A stretch of DNA of 64,000 bases from DASRJG01 sp032124015 (GTDB lineage Bacteria; Acidobacteriota; Polarisedimenticolia; Polarisedimenticolales; DASRJG01): positions 1 to 64,000 of the forward strand of contig JAQBEH010000152.1 in assembly GCA_032124015.1 (NCBI GenBank), given 5' to 3'. The notes under the pieces were generated by a model that saw only the letters and a list, made by a program, of their open reading frames with translations, was not told the origin of the DNA and did not search any database. This document shows, in pieces, positions 45,201 through 54,039 of the stretch. The position numbers were made by a program, and so were the translations under genes. The number at the start of each line of letters is the position of its first letter. The first letter of the stretch is position 1.

Positions 45201-45859
45201 CGAAGGCGACCGTAACGCCTCGCCTTTGCGGCCTGGCGCTTGAGGGCGCCGATCTGGCGGGCCACCTCGACGACGATATCGTTCACGCGCAGGAGGTTGG
45301 CGTGCGTCGCCTCGAGCTTCAACTCGGCGAGACGCCTCTTGTGCTTGAACCCCGCGATCCCGGCCGCCTCCTCGATGATGAGTCGCCGGTCCTTCGGTTT
45401 CGCGTTTAAGATCTGATCGATGCGCCCCTGCTCGATCGTGGCGTAGGTTTGCGCCCCCACGCGTTCTTCTCTCAGGAGATCCTGGATGTCGCGCAGCCGG
45501 CTCTTCGCGCCATTCAAGAGGTAGTCGCTCTCACCGTCTCTGAACAGCCGGCGCGTGATCTGAATGTTCTTTCTCTCGCCGCCATCCCCGTTGATCCGGC
45601 CGGCAAGGTGCAGCGAAACTTCGGCCATGCCCTGCGGCTTGCGCGCATCGGTGCCGTTGAAGATCACATCTTGCATGCTCGATCCGCGGAGCATCTTGGC
45701 GCTCTGCTCGCCGAGCACCCAGTTGATCGCGTCTCCGATGTTTGACTTGCCGCAACCGTTGGGCCCCACGACCGCCGTGATCCCGTCGGGGAAGAGGACC
45801 TCGGTCGTTTCGGAGAACGACTTGAATCCGGAGATCTGCATCTTTTCGATCTTCATCAT
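42281..45859 (-). CDS. smc: Chromosome segregation protein SMC
   Basis: SMC ATPase, 1192 residues, the usual length. N-terminal Walker A GPNGCGKSN in a KIEKMQISGFKSF context, a long coiled-coil, a hinge near residues 500-650 (GVVADFVEASREVEAAA), a second coiled-coil, and the C-terminal ABC signature VSLMSGGEKSMAALALLFAIF with Walker B PFCLLDEVDAALDE. Works with ScpA/ScpB (not in window) in condensing and segregating DNA. Two in-frame ATGs (45859, 45856); no strong ribosome-binding site. A good promoter precedes it at 45888-45917. Confidence 0.97.
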   Translation of the reverse strand: MMKIEKMQISGFKSFSETTEVLFPDGITAVVGPNGCGKSNIGDAINWVLGEQSAKMLRGSSMQDVIFNGTDARKPQGMAEVSLHLAGRINGDGGERKNIQITRRLFRDGESDYLLNGAKSRLRDIQDLLREERVGAQTYATIEQGRIDQILNAKPKDRRLIIEEAAGIAGFKHKRRLAELKLEATHANLLRVNDIVVEVARQIGALKRQAAKARRYGRLRDELRGKESVRFGAKARRLDAELGRLREVEVAARSVEAESSARLATLDAEIAAERQAVEEAARAGRAAGEELHQLEIEIDRGEARVTACRERIVEAAETDRRLSEDITVLGLRHAATREQAAAQANDLAAEEAQLSAATARLEEHRRLVAESGAAREARREHVEQLRRGLFESMNRLAELRNRHRSIEEHLSRLTAQRERLERERDAAHSEHLRMSAEAAGLGERAQTQKRGVDEIRESVARAEADLSSARSQHSASMEQFAAARERETSASSALRTLEDVATRFAGVSDGVRLLLTAGGNAGVRTVGVVADFVEASREVEAAAEAYLQGVLPAVVVEDDADASRAAHLIRAEGAGRTMFLSRSKTRGASEGGAAPNGSGPLPDALRDDPRVIGRLRDRLQFRSDDGFVGSCIGDAVLVDSLESALALHRVHPFVDYLSKTGEVVYASGLIAAGGRAAGDLGLLAHNRKMAEAQTRLAEATSRVSALQTEVERLRGEVDRTESAWVEGRRALEVEGKLGNELEMQLLRTDDEKERAGRRLEVLAEERETVIVEEARLGVERDGAAVLVSAAEIEHAGAEEALREEVFALDADDALLRGRVDEEAAARAEAAAREQRVEAVRRENTRLSETLAEIVVRLGGAEQEREAAASRGREAESLLRATEAELTTQWELRRVKSNEATVREDSLVERRAALQDADAALTAERAALDGARERARECELARTRAESDRHFLDELCAQELGMTAEEAAAAAGEESLLLADDQALDVEIAEIKAKVDAIGPVNLMAIEEFVALEERHAHLSAQQKDLVDAMASLRETVKRINRSSRELFLEAFETIRGHYVETFKVLFNGGRADLVLEEGDDVLECGIEMIAQPPGKRLGNVSLMSGGEKSMAALALLFAIFRYQPSPFCLLDEVDAALDELNVGRFTRMLSEYANHTQFILITHNKRSMEAANLLYGVTMEEAGVSKLVSLRL

Positions 45860-45887
45860 GGTGGAATGGGCCCTCGTGAGCGGCGGG

Positions 45888-45917
45888 AATATACACCGCG
45901 CTTGCCGCTGGACTCAA
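45888..45917 (-). promoter_or_regulatory. Candidate promoter of smc
   Basis: Minus strand TTGAGT, an 18-nt spacer and TATATT, ending about 28 bp before the smc ATG. The -10 is nearly consensus. It lies in the 127-bp gap between the long-chain polyprenyl synthase and smc, so smc probably has its own start in addition to read-through. Confidence 0.5.
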
Positions 45918-45986
45918 CGGCCACCACTACATTTCGCGGTATTTTTGAGCGGTAGCCCCTAGATCTTGTGGGCGGCTTCCAAAGGG

Positions 45987-47015
45987 CTACCGGTTTCTCG
46001 AGATGAGGAGTTCCGGTACGCCGACGAGAGCCCGGCGGGCGGGACCGGCCGGGAAGGCGTCGAGCTCGTGCACGGCCAGTTCGGCGTGAAGTCTCGCTCG
46101 CGCTTCGGAGCGGTCGAGCGCGCCGCTTTCGCGCAGCAGCGCGATCAGCTCGGTGCTGTCGTCGTCGGTTCCTTGTCCCCCGGCGATCGCAGCCGCGAGC
46201 TCACGCCCTCGGGCGGGGCCGGTCCGGAGGAGATCGAGCACGGGGAGCGTCGCCTTGCCCTCCCGCAGGTCGCTGACGGTGGGCTTTCCTAGAATCGCCG
46301 AATCGCCTGTGAAATCGAGCATATCGTCGACGATCTGGAACGCGAGTCCGATGTGGAGTCCGTAGCGGCGCAGCGCGCCCTCGGTTTCAGGGTCGACTCC
46401 GGACAGGATTCCCGCGAGCTCACAACAGCCCCCGAACAGCACCGCCGTCTTGCGCTCGATCAAATCCATGTACTCGTCGACCGAAAGGTCCAACCGTCCG
46501 GCGAAGCGTGTCTGAATCATCTCCCCTTCGGTCATGCGCAAAGTGATCCAGGCCAGGCGGTCCATCACGCGGAGACTTCCCGCGCGCAACGCCATCTCCA
46601 TCGCCTTGGCGTAGAGGTAGTCGCCGAAAAGCACCGTGATCGTATTCCCCCAACCCCGGTTCACCGAGGGACGACCCCGTCGCATCGCGGCGACGTCGAT
46701 GACGTCGTCGTGGATCAGCGTGGCCGAGTGAATAAACTCCAGCACCGTCGCCAGAAGAACGTCGTGCGTGCCCCTGTAGCCGCACAGGTCGGCGCACAGG
46801 AGATGGAGCGTGGGCCGGACGCGCTTGCCGCCCCCTTGCCCCACGAACTCGCCGATCTCGTCCACGATGGCGACCGGGGAGGCGAGGTTTTCGTGAAACA
46901 GCTTCTCGACCTCCACCAGTCGAGAAGCCACCAGCCCGACGATGTCGTCCGGCGAGACGGAGGGTTCCGTCAGCGCTCCTCCGTTGTGGCTCAAGAAACT
47001 GGCCGCCCTACTCAC
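45987..47015 (-). CDS. ispB: Long-chain polyprenyl diphosphate synthase (octaprenyl/heptaprenyl type)
   Basis: Makes the isoprenoid tail for quinones. About 342 residues. GGGKRVRPTLHLL, the first motif IHDDVIDVAAMRRG (DDxxD without insertion) and the second IVDDMLDF are intact, with the EFIHSATLIHDD context of long-chain E-prenyl synthases. The GTG at 47015 has GGAGG six bases before it; upstream TTG reading (47069) adds a non-conserved tail. Chain length cannot be fixed from sequence. Confidence 0.88.
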   Translation of the reverse strand: MSRAASFLSHNGGALTEPSVSPDDIVGLVASRLVEVEKLFHENLASPVAIVDEIGEFVGQGGGKRVRPTLHLLCADLCGYRGTHDVLLATVLEFIHSATLIHDDVIDVAAMRRGRPSVNRGWGNTITVLFGDYLYAKAMEMALRAGSLRVMDRLAWITLRMTEGEMIQTRFAGRLDLSVDEYMDLIERKTAVLFGGCCELAGILSGVDPETEGALRRYGLHIGLAFQIVDDMLDFTGDSAILGKPTVSDLREGKATLPVLDLLRTGPARGRELAAAIAGGQGTDDDSTELIALLRESGALDRSEARARLHAELAVHELDAFPAGPARRALVGVPELLISRNR

Positions 47016-47096
47016 GAACACCCTCCAATAGGTCGGGTGGATGGTAACACTTGGCTGAAACCGGCCCAAACGCGCAACGCCGCCCCGCCTGAAGGT

Positions 47097-47732
47097 TCAG
47101 CGCTCGTCAACGACTTCCGTCCCCGGGGGGGGCTCGAAGGCGAAGAGTCCATCGGGGAGCGCCCGATTGCGCCTAATATTCGAGAACGCATACGTCGTGC
47201 GGTTCCCCGTCTCGTCGAGGAGTTCCGCCCCTTCGATGAGGAAAGCGGGAGGGCGAAGGGTCAAGGTCACGGCCCCCAGCGCGGCAGGATCGCCGTTCGG
47301 AACGAGCCGGAGTCGGTAGGAGCCGTGGCCGCCGGTCGAAGGCGTCGCCACGAGGCTCGCCGCGAACAACTCGTCCACGCGACCGTGCCCGGCGAGCAGA
47401 CGTGGAAACAGCCCCTGCTCGCCGCTCAGGCGGCCGCGGGACATGAGCTTCTCGTCCTCGAGGTACAACACCGTACGGTCCCCGAGCAGAAGCGCGATTT
47501 TCTTCTCAGGATCGAGGTAGTCCCAGCGCATCTTTCCCGGGCGTTCGAGGTACAGTCGGCCGCTTTCGGTCGCGGTCGTTCCCAACGCGCTCGAGACGAG
47601 CGACTGCTGAAAGCGCATGTCAAGCGTCTGCGTCCCGTCAAGCCAGGCTTGGAGCCCGGCGACCACGCTGGCTTTTTCGTCGACGGGGGCTCCGGCAGCG
47701 AGGGCGAGAGCGACGAGGGCGGCACACAACAT
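47097..47732 (-). CDS. LolA-like periplasmic outer-membrane lipoprotein carrier
   Basis: 211 residues with a short signal peptide (about residues 1-14). Segments typical of LolA: TLDMRFQQSL, SGRLYLERPGKMRWDYLDPEKKIALLLGDR, and the C-terminal LTLRPPAFLI. Carries lipoproteins from LolCDE to LolB across the periplasm, so it implies an outer membrane. Start ATG 47732. Confidence 0.8.
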   Translation of the reverse strand: MLCAALVALALAAGAPVDEKASVVAGLQAWLDGTQTLDMRFQQSLVSSALGTTATESGRLYLERPGKMRWDYLDPEKKIALLLGDRTVLYLEDEKLMSRGRLSGEQGLFPRLLAGHGRVDELFAASLVATPSTGGHGSYRLRLVPNGDPAALGAVTLTLRPPAFLIEGAELLDETGNRTTYAFSNIRRNRALPDGLFAFEPPPGTEVVDER

Positions 47733-47815
47733 GAGCTCACATTAGCAGAGGCGGAAACGCGGTCCTTTACACTCCTCGGCGCGGGTGGTAACAGATGGGG
47801 GGCCGGAGGTGGTTC

Positions 47816-48943
47816 ATGCGTCACGGAACTTCGTCAGCACTCGCCGTTTTCGCCGTCGCGGCCGTCGTCCTCGCCGCCGACGACCTCGGCCCGGTCAAAG
47901 AGCAGGCGGTGCGCCTCTACGACCAGGGGAAATACAGCGAGGCGCTCATGACCTTGGAAGACCTCGACATCGCCCGCGCCCTCGACGGCCCCCTGCTCTA
48001 CCGGCTGTTCTTCTGCGAGAAGGCGACCGGCAACGATGACACCGCTCGCAAGGCGCTCGAGCGGGCACGCGTGGCGCTCGAAGACGAGTTCGACGCCTCC
48101 GCCTCGCTCGAGGTCGCGTTTTACCTGGCGAACACGTACTCGAACCTCGGGCGCGCTCCCGACGCCAAGCGGGTCGCTCACGACGCAACGGACGGGATCG
48201 AATCGGGAACGATCACAGCTCCCAAAAGCGCGATCGCGCGGTTCCAGATCGGCAAGCTCTACCAGGACCAAGGCCGTCAAGACGAGGCGTCGGCCCACTA
48301 TCGGAAAGCGGTCGATGCGTTCGACCTCACCGACGGCCGGTACGTCGGAAACGCCCGGTGGGCTCTACGCTACCTCGGAAACAACGCGTTCGCGCGGGCG
48401 GATTTCGAGGCCTCGGATAAGGCCTTATCACGACTGGCGGATATCGGCGGCGCCGAGACGGCGGACTGGGACACGCTCGCGGAGGCCCGCGTCCGACTCG
48501 GCAGGTACGCGCCGGCCGCCGAAGCGTGGAAGGCCCTAGTCAAGCTGAACCCGGCAAGCGCGGACGACGCGCGCTACGCGGCCCGCGTCGCCGATACGGC
48601 CGCCTCTATCGCGCCGCTGCCCGCCGCACCTCCGGGCGGCGTGGCGTTCACGTCGATGAGCCAGACCGACTTGGAGGTCTTCCTCAAGGCCCAGTCCCAG
48701 GCGGCGATCGCGGCGCAAACGAGTGCGACCGACCCGAAACTGCGTGCGGAGGCCGCCTCGAAACTCCTCGAAACGCGGCGCCAGTTCGTGGCCGCCTGCC
48801 TCGAGTATGCCGTGCGGCGTTACGGGATCAGAGAGACGGCCTTTCGCGAGGGGTACGCGGTGCTCATCTTCCAAGACCGCGCGTGGGAACTACCGCCGGA
48901 TCCGGAACCCTCCGAAGGTGCGGCGGCCACGAACGGCTCATAG
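47816..48943 (+). CDS. Exported TPR-repeat protein
   Basis: About 375 residues. Signal peptide RHGTSSALAVFAVAAVVLA; mature protein made of helical TPR-like repeats (VRLYDQGKYSEALMTLEDLD; ARFQIGKLYQDQGRQDEASA). The C-terminal 100 residues are charged and not recognised. ATG 47816 is preferred over ATG 47795 because GGAGGT lies five bases ahead of it. Its stop overlaps the stop region of the convergent membrane-protein gene by 6 bp. Function unknown. Confidence 0.65.
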   Translation: MRHGTSSALAVFAVAAVVLAADDLGPVKEQAVRLYDQGKYSEALMTLEDLDIARALDGPLLYRLFFCEKATGNDDTARKALERARVALEDEFDASASLEVAFYLANTYSNLGRAPDAKRVAHDATDGIESGTITAPKSAIARFQIGKLYQDQGRQDEASAHYRKAVDAFDLTDGRYVGNARWALRYLGNNAFARADFEASDKALSRLADIGGAETADWDTLAEARVRLGRYAPAAEAWKALVKLNPASADDARYAARVADTAASIAPLPAAPPGGVAFTSMSQTDLEVFLKAQSQAAIAAQTSATDPKLRAEAASKLLETRRQFVAACLEYAVRRYGIRETAFREGYAVLIFQDRAWELPPDPEPSEGAAATNGS

Positions 48944-49297
48944 CGCGTCGGCGAGATCTCCGAGTAGCGGGATTTTGAAGCGCTCGCCTTCCAGGGCGCG
49001 CACCAAACACAGAAAAACGAGCAGAACGATTCCGAGCGCGGTGAGCGCCGCGGCCACCGAGAGCAACCCCCCGAACAGAGGCCAGAGCCGGCCCCGGAAG
49101 AGCAGGTACACCCCGCGGGCCGCAATCCAGACGGCCGCGACGGCGACCGAGAGCAATACGCCCTGCTTGGCGTGCCATTTGACAAATTCCTTACGGCTGG
49201 CCACGAGCGACAACAAAGCGAGAGGCCCCAAGTAGGCGAACACGAGAAGAAGCCGATCCTGGTCGCCGATTTCCTGGTTCAGTCGTTGATCGTCCAT
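48938..49297 (-). CDS. Small DUF4870-like membrane protein
   Basis: 119 residues with three to four predicted membrane helices. Typical DUF4870 features: DRLLLVFAYLGPLALLSLVASRKEFVKWHAKQG, then a hydrophobic pair of helices and a C-terminal FKIPLLGDLADAL. Role unknown. ATG 49297 chosen as the conserved start. The 3' end overlaps the convergent TPR gene. Confidence 0.75.
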   Translation of the reverse strand: MDDQRLNQEIGDQDRLLLVFAYLGPLALLSLVASRKEFVKWHAKQGVLLSVAVAAVWIAARGVYLLFRGRLWPLFGGLLSVAAALTALGIVLLVFLCLVRALEGERFKIPLLGDLADAL

Positions 49298-49374
49298 GAG
49301 CCGTTTATATCGTCGCGACCAAGAGCGGGTCAAGCGACGGATTTCCCCATTCCGCCTGTATACTTCACGCGCCC

Positions 49375-52059
49375 ATGCAGGACGCGGCTTCCCTCACACC
49401 CATGTTCCGGCAGTACCGTGCACTCAAGGGTCAAAACCCCGGTGCGATCCTGCTGTATCGCATGGGTGATTTCTACGAGATGTTCCACGAGGACGCGGAA
49501 ATCGCGAGCAAGGTCCTCGATCTCACGCTGACCGCGCGAGGCAAGGGCACCGCGAACGCCGCGCCGATGTGCGGGTTCCCCCACCACCAGCTCGACGCCT
49601 ACGCGGCGAAACTGGTCCGTGGCGGCCATCGCGTGGCCGTCTGCGACCAGGTCGAGGACCCGAAACTCGCAAAGGGGCTCGTACGCCGGGAGGTCGTCCG
49701 GATCGTCACCCCGGGAACGCTGGACGATCCCAACGAACTCGACGCACGTGCGAACAGCTGGATCGCCGCGGTCGCCTTCGTGACCGGCCGCGTGGGAGCG
49801 GCATTTCTCGACGCGTCCACCGGCGAGTTCGTGGCGTGGGAAGACGCGGGTCCGCATGCCTGGGGAAACCTCGGGGAGCGGCTCGACGCGTTCGGCCCTC
49901 GTGAGTTGGTTCATGCCGACGATCTCGCCTGGCCCGAAGGGGCTCGCCCCGACCCCGCGCGATGCTCGGTGACGACGAACGACCCGTACAGTTTCACCCC
50001 GGGGGTGGCCGGCGATCTCCTGAAACGGCATTTCGAGGTCGCCTCGCTCGACGGTTACGGCCTTGCGGGCCGACCGGCCGCGATCGCCGCGGCCGGCGGA
50101 CTCCTCGCCTATGTGAAGGACACGATCAAAAGCGGACTCGAGCATATCGACGGACTCACCTCCCATGAACCCGCCGAACACGTCCTGATCGACGCCGCGA
50201 GCTTCCGCGCTTTGGAGATCGACCGGGCGCTCCGCGATGGGGCGCGGACGGGATCCCTCCTGCACGCCGTCGACCGGACCCTAACGCCGCCGGGCGCGCG
50301 CCTCCTGCGCGCCTGGATCGCTGCGCCGCTCCTCGCGCCGGAAGGCATCGCGGAGCGTCATGAAGCGGTTCTGGAACTTCTCCAAAGACCCGCGCTCCGC
50401 GCCGACGCGCGCGCCCGCCTGGACGGGATGCACGACATCGAGCGCCTTCTCGCACGAACCGTGTCGGGCACCGCGACCGCGCGGGATCTTTTGGCCCTTA
50501 AGGCGTCGCTGGCGCGTCTCCCGGGTTTGTACGGCGCTCTGGGGACCGCGCAGGCGGCCCTTCTCCGCGGGATCGCCGGGACCGACCCGTGCGCCGCGCT
50601 CGCCGCTCGCCTGGCGGCCGGCGTGCATGAGGAACCGCCCGCCGGTTTGAGAGAGGGCGGACTCATCCGGGACGGCTTCCACGCCGAATTGGACGCGTTG
50701 CGAGCGATTCGCCGCGACGGCCGCGACACCATCGCCGCGATCGAAGTCCGCGAGCGCGAAGCGACCAGCATCGCATCGCTCAAGGTCCGTTTCAACAAAG
50801 TCTTCGGCTACTACATCGAGGTCTCGAAGTCGAACCTCCACCTCGTCCCGGAGCGTTACCAGAGGAAACAGACGATCGCCGGGGGCGAGCGCTTCGTGAC
50901 GTCGGAGATCAAGGAGTACGAGGCGAAGGTCCTCGGCGCGCAGGAGCGGATCGAGTCGCTCGAGTACGAGATCTTCATCGCGTTGCGCGCGGAGGTCGCG
51001 GCGGCCGCCCCTCCGGTGAAGGCGGCGGCCCGCGCGGCCGCCCGCGCGGACGTCCTCTCCGGCTTTGCGCAACTGGCCGAAGAGCGCGATCTCCGCCGCC
51101 CCACGCTCGTCCCCGAGCCGCGGTTGCGCATCATCGGGGGCCGCCATCCCGTTGTCGAGCAGATGCTGGTCGAGACACGGTTTGCCCCCAACGACGCAAC
51201 GCTCGGCAAGGACGCGGGCGCAATCGCGATCCTGACCGGGCCCAACATGGGTGGAAAGTCGACCTACCTTCGCCAGGTCGCGCTCATCGCGATCCTCGCC
51301 CAAGCCGGATCGTTCGTTCCCGCGGAAGAAGCCGAGCTCGGTATCGTCGACCGGATCTTTTGCCGCGTGGGCGCGTCGGACAACCTCGCCGAAGGCCAGA
51401 GCACGTTCATGGTGGAAATGTCCGAGACCGCGAACATTCTCCATCACGTGACGCCGCGAAGTCTGGTGCTCCTCGACGAGATCGGTCGTGGGACGGCGAC
51501 TTTCGACGGGCTGGCCATCGCCTGGGCGGTCGTCGAGTACCTCCAGCAGCTTCCCGGCGGAGCGCCCCGAACGCTGTTTGCCACGCACTACCATGAGCTG
51601 ACCGAGCTTGCCGTCACGCTCCCGGGAATCGTGAACCTACGAATGGCGGTACGGGAATGGGGCGAGCGGGTGATCTTCACGCATCGCGTGGAGACCGGCC
51701 CCTCGGACCGGTCCTACGGGATCCACGTGGCTCGCCTCGCCGGTGTCCCTCAACCCGTCGTCGCTCGGGCTGAGGAGATCCTCGCCAATCTGGAACGAGA
51801 CGAGTACGGAGGCGACGGTCTGCCCCGGCGCGCGCGCAAGGCGGGGGGTCAGAAGGAAGGCGCGTTTGGAGCGGATCGGCCGCTGTTCCCGCCTCCGTCG
51901 TCGTCCCCGAGAGAGCCAAAACAGGACGACCCCGCTGTGGCCGAGGTGCTCACCGACATCCGCCGACAGGCCCCCGAGCGACTGACTCCGCTCGAGGCTC
52001 TTACACTTGTCGACAGCTGGAGCCGACGCCTGAAGAAAGAAACCGCTCCGGAGAAGTGA
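49375..52059 (+). CDS. mutS: DNA mismatch repair protein MutS
   Basis: 894 residues. Mismatch-reading motif GDFYEMFHEDA (Phe-x-Glu) near the N-terminus, Walker A GPNMGGKSTYLRQ (about 622), FCRVGASDNLAEGQSTFMVEM, Walker B LVLLDEIGRGTATFDG and the dimerisation HTH. The C-terminal tail after about 800 is a short linker plus a conserved helix. No mutL is in the window. The stop TGA touches the stop of the convergent STAS gene with no gap. Confidence 0.98.
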   Translation: MQDAASLTPMFRQYRALKGQNPGAILLYRMGDFYEMFHEDAEIASKVLDLTLTARGKGTANAAPMCGFPHHQLDAYAAKLVRGGHRVAVCDQVEDPKLAKGLVRREVVRIVTPGTLDDPNELDARANSWIAAVAFVTGRVGAAFLDASTGEFVAWEDAGPHAWGNLGERLDAFGPRELVHADDLAWPEGARPDPARCSVTTNDPYSFTPGVAGDLLKRHFEVASLDGYGLAGRPAAIAAAGGLLAYVKDTIKSGLEHIDGLTSHEPAEHVLIDAASFRALEIDRALRDGARTGSLLHAVDRTLTPPGARLLRAWIAAPLLAPEGIAERHEAVLELLQRPALRADARARLDGMHDIERLLARTVSGTATARDLLALKASLARLPGLYGALGTAQAALLRGIAGTDPCAALAARLAAGVHEEPPAGLREGGLIRDGFHAELDALRAIRRDGRDTIAAIEVREREATSIASLKVRFNKVFGYYIEVSKSNLHLVPERYQRKQTIAGGERFVTSEIKEYEAKVLGAQERIESLEYEIFIALRAEVAAAAPPVKAAARAAARADVLSGFAQLAEERDLRRPTLVPEPRLRIIGGRHPVVEQMLVETRFAPNDATLGKDAGAIAILTGPNMGGKSTYLRQVALIAILAQAGSFVPAEEAELGIVDRIFCRVGASDNLAEGQSTFMVEMSETANILHHVTPRSLVLLDEIGRGTATFDGLAIAWAVVEYLQQLPGGAPRTLFATHYHELTELAVTLPGIVNLRMAVREWGERVIFTHRVETGPSDRSYGIHVARLAGVPQPVVARAEEILANLERDEYGGDGLPRRARKAGGQKEGAFGADRPLFPPPSSSPREPKQDDPAVAEVLTDIRRQAPERLTPLEALTLVDSWSRRLKKETAPEK

Positions 52060-52395
52060 TCAGAACGATTCGACGGCCGGTTTTTCTTCGTCGAAGATCT
52101 CGAAAACCTCCCACAGCTTCGTCAGCTGCAGCAGATCCTCGACCTTTCCGGACGGCTTGAGCAACTTGACCGTGCCGCCTTTTTCTCGGGCCTTCTTGAA
52201 GCACGCCACCAATTCGCCGATCCCTGCCGAATCCATGTACGACACCTTCTCGAGACTCAACAGGATCTTCGAGTGCCCGCCATCGAGCAGTTCGAGCACT
52301 TTGTCGCGGAGCACGACATCGCCTTCTCCGATTGTAATCTTGCCAGACAGGTCGACCACGGACACTTGACCGACCGTCCGAACCGTCGTCTTCAT
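52060..52395 (-). CDS. STAS-domain anti-sigma-factor antagonist
   Basis: 111 residues, a SpoIIAA/RsbV-like STAS domain. VSVVDLSGKITIGEG at the N-terminus and VSYMDSAGIGELVACF with the phospho-acceptor Ser, the site that the partner kinase would modify. Encoded directly after the HATPase kinase with an ATGA overlap, as in partner-switch modules. No PP2C phosphatase or sigma factor is adjacent. Confidence 0.88.
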   Translation of the reverse strand: MKTTVRTVGQVSVVDLSGKITIGEGDVVLRDKVLELLDGGHSKILLSLEKVSYMDSAGIGELVACFKKAREKGGTVKLLKPSGKVEDLLQLTKLWEVFEIFDEEKPAVESF

Positions 52396-52877
52396 CTTTC
52401 GATTCCTCCGTTGTCCATCGCGGCCGCCGAGGGCCGAGCCGAGCGTGTTGTCTTGTGCGCGCCGCTCTTCTTGTGCAGCGTCACTTCCATGCCGCGCCCT
52501 TCCAAGAACTTGAAATCGACGCTGTCCACAAAGGCGCGCATCACGAGGATGCCGCGCCCCGAACTTCTCATCAGATTGTCCCCGACGGTCGGATCGGGCG
52601 TTGCCTCCGAGTCGAACCCCGCGCCCTGATCGCGGACACGGGCACGAATCGAGCGAGGACGCGCCTGCAAACTCACCTCGACCTTGCGGGATGGGTCCAT
52701 CCGGTTGCCGTGAAGCATCGCGTTGATGACCGCTTCGCGTACGGCAATCCCGACGTTCAATGCATCGTCCTCTTCAAACCCTGCGATCCCGGCCATCGTC
52801 TCCGATGCCGTATGAACGACGTCCACGAGTCGAACCTCACTGGAAATCACAAGTTTGACCGTGGTTGCCGCCGACAT
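52392..52877 (-). CDS. RsbW-like anti-sigma factor / serine-protein kinase
   Basis: 161 residues, HATPase_c fold of the SpoIIAB/RsbW family. N box VREAVINAMLHGN, G1-like motif RDQGAGFD, and DNLMRSSGRGILVMRAFVD (G2). Would bind a sigma factor or the STAS partner and phosphorylate the latter. ATG 52877 preferred; a GTG three bases upstream is possible. The 141 bp between it and fabH hold nothing I recognise. Confidence 0.85.
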   Translation of the reverse strand: MSAATTVKLVISSEVRLVDVVHTASETMAGIAGFEEDDALNVGIAVREAVINAMLHGNRMDPSRKVEVSLQARPRSIRARVRDQGAGFDSEATPDPTVGDNLMRSSGRGILVMRAFVDSVDFKFLEGRGMEVTLHKKSGAHKTTRSARPSAAAMDNGGIER

Positions 52878-53018
52878 CACCCATCCCAGAGTGAGGACGT
52901 CCCGGAACGCCCCGTATGAACTTTGGCAGCATAGCCAGCCAAAGCCGCCCCGTCAACGAAAACGGCGCGGCGCCTGTGCCGCAGTCCCCCGCCCGTGCTG
53001 TCCGGGCGACCGCCAGAG

Positions 53019-54014
53019 TCAGCTCCAGCGCAATACCGTCGAACCCCACGTCAACCCGGCCCCGAAACCGGTCAGGAGCACGGTCATCCCTGGGGTCAAA
53101 CGCTGCGAGCGCACCGCGTCGTCGAGCGCGATCGGGATGGAGGCGGCCGCGGTGTTGGCGAAACGATCCAACGTGATCAGGGTCCGTTCCCTCGGAATCC
53201 CCAGGCGCTCGAGACCCGCGTCGATGATCCGCAAATTGGCCTGGTGGGGAACGAATAGGTCGACGTCCTCGACCGACAACCCGGCGCGGTCGAGGGCGTT
53301 TCGCGAGGACTGCACCAGCGCGTCCACCCCGAAACGGAACAGGCTCGGCCCGTCCATTTTGATGTAGTGCTCTCGGGCTTCGACCGTTTCAAAGGTCGAG
53401 GGACGCCTGGAGCCTCCGGCCGGCATGAGGAACAGACCGCCGCCCCCGCCGTCGGCGCCGAGATGGAACCCGAGCAAGCCCGAGCCGTCGGTCACCCGCC
53501 CGACGACGACGGCGCCCGCGCCGTCGCCAAACAGCGGGGTCACCTTCTGATCCGCGGGGTCCACGATGGTCGAGTTGATCTCGGCCGCGACCACGAGCGC
53601 GTAGCGTAGGTTGCCCGCGATCACGTATTGCGCTGCCGTGACGAGTGCGTAGACGAAACCGGAGCACGCGGCCTGCAGATCGAAGGCCGCCGCCGGTTTC
53701 GCGCCGATGGCTTCTTGGATGATGCACGCGTTCGAAGGGAAGGCCATGTCCGGCGTGTACGTCGCGCAGATGATGAGCTCGAGGTCGCGCGGCGCGATGT
53801 TGGCGGCATCCAAAGCCCGTTGCGCCGCGATGACCCCAAGATCCGAGGATCCCGTCCCGGGCTCGGCGAATCGCCGCTCGCGAATCCCCGTCCGGGTCAA
53901 GATCCATTCCTCCGAACAGCCGAACCGCTCCGCGAGTTCGCGGTTGTTCAGCACGCGCTCGGGGAGAAAGGACCCGGTGCCAAGCACACCGGCCCTCACG
54001 CTCGACTCGTTCAT
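53019..54014 (-). CDS. fabH: 3-oxoacyl-ACP synthase III (KAS III)
   Basis: Initiates fatty-acid chains by condensing acetyl-CoA with malonyl-ACP. 331 residues; catalytic Cys in DLQAACSGFVYAL, His in LFVPHQANLRI, Asn in LDRFANTAAASIP. ATG 54014 sits behind GGAGAGG. The other fab genes are not in this window, so fabH stands alone here. Confidence 0.95.
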   Translation of the reverse strand: MNESSVRAGVLGTGSFLPERVLNNRELAERFGCSEEWILTRTGIRERRFAEPGTGSSDLGVIAAQRALDAANIAPRDLELIICATYTPDMAFPSNACIIQEAIGAKPAAAFDLQAACSGFVYALVTAAQYVIAGNLRYALVVAAEINSTIVDPADQKVTPLFGDGAGAVVVGRVTDGSGLLGFHLGADGGGGGLFLMPAGGSRRPSTFETVEAREHYIKMDGPSLFRFGVDALVQSSRNALDRAGLSVEDVDLFVPHQANLRIIDAGLERLGIPRERTLITLDRFANTAAASIPIALDDAVRSQRLTPGMTVLLTGFGAGLTWGSTVLRWS

Positions 54015-54039
54015 GACGATGACCTCTCCTCGGGATGTG

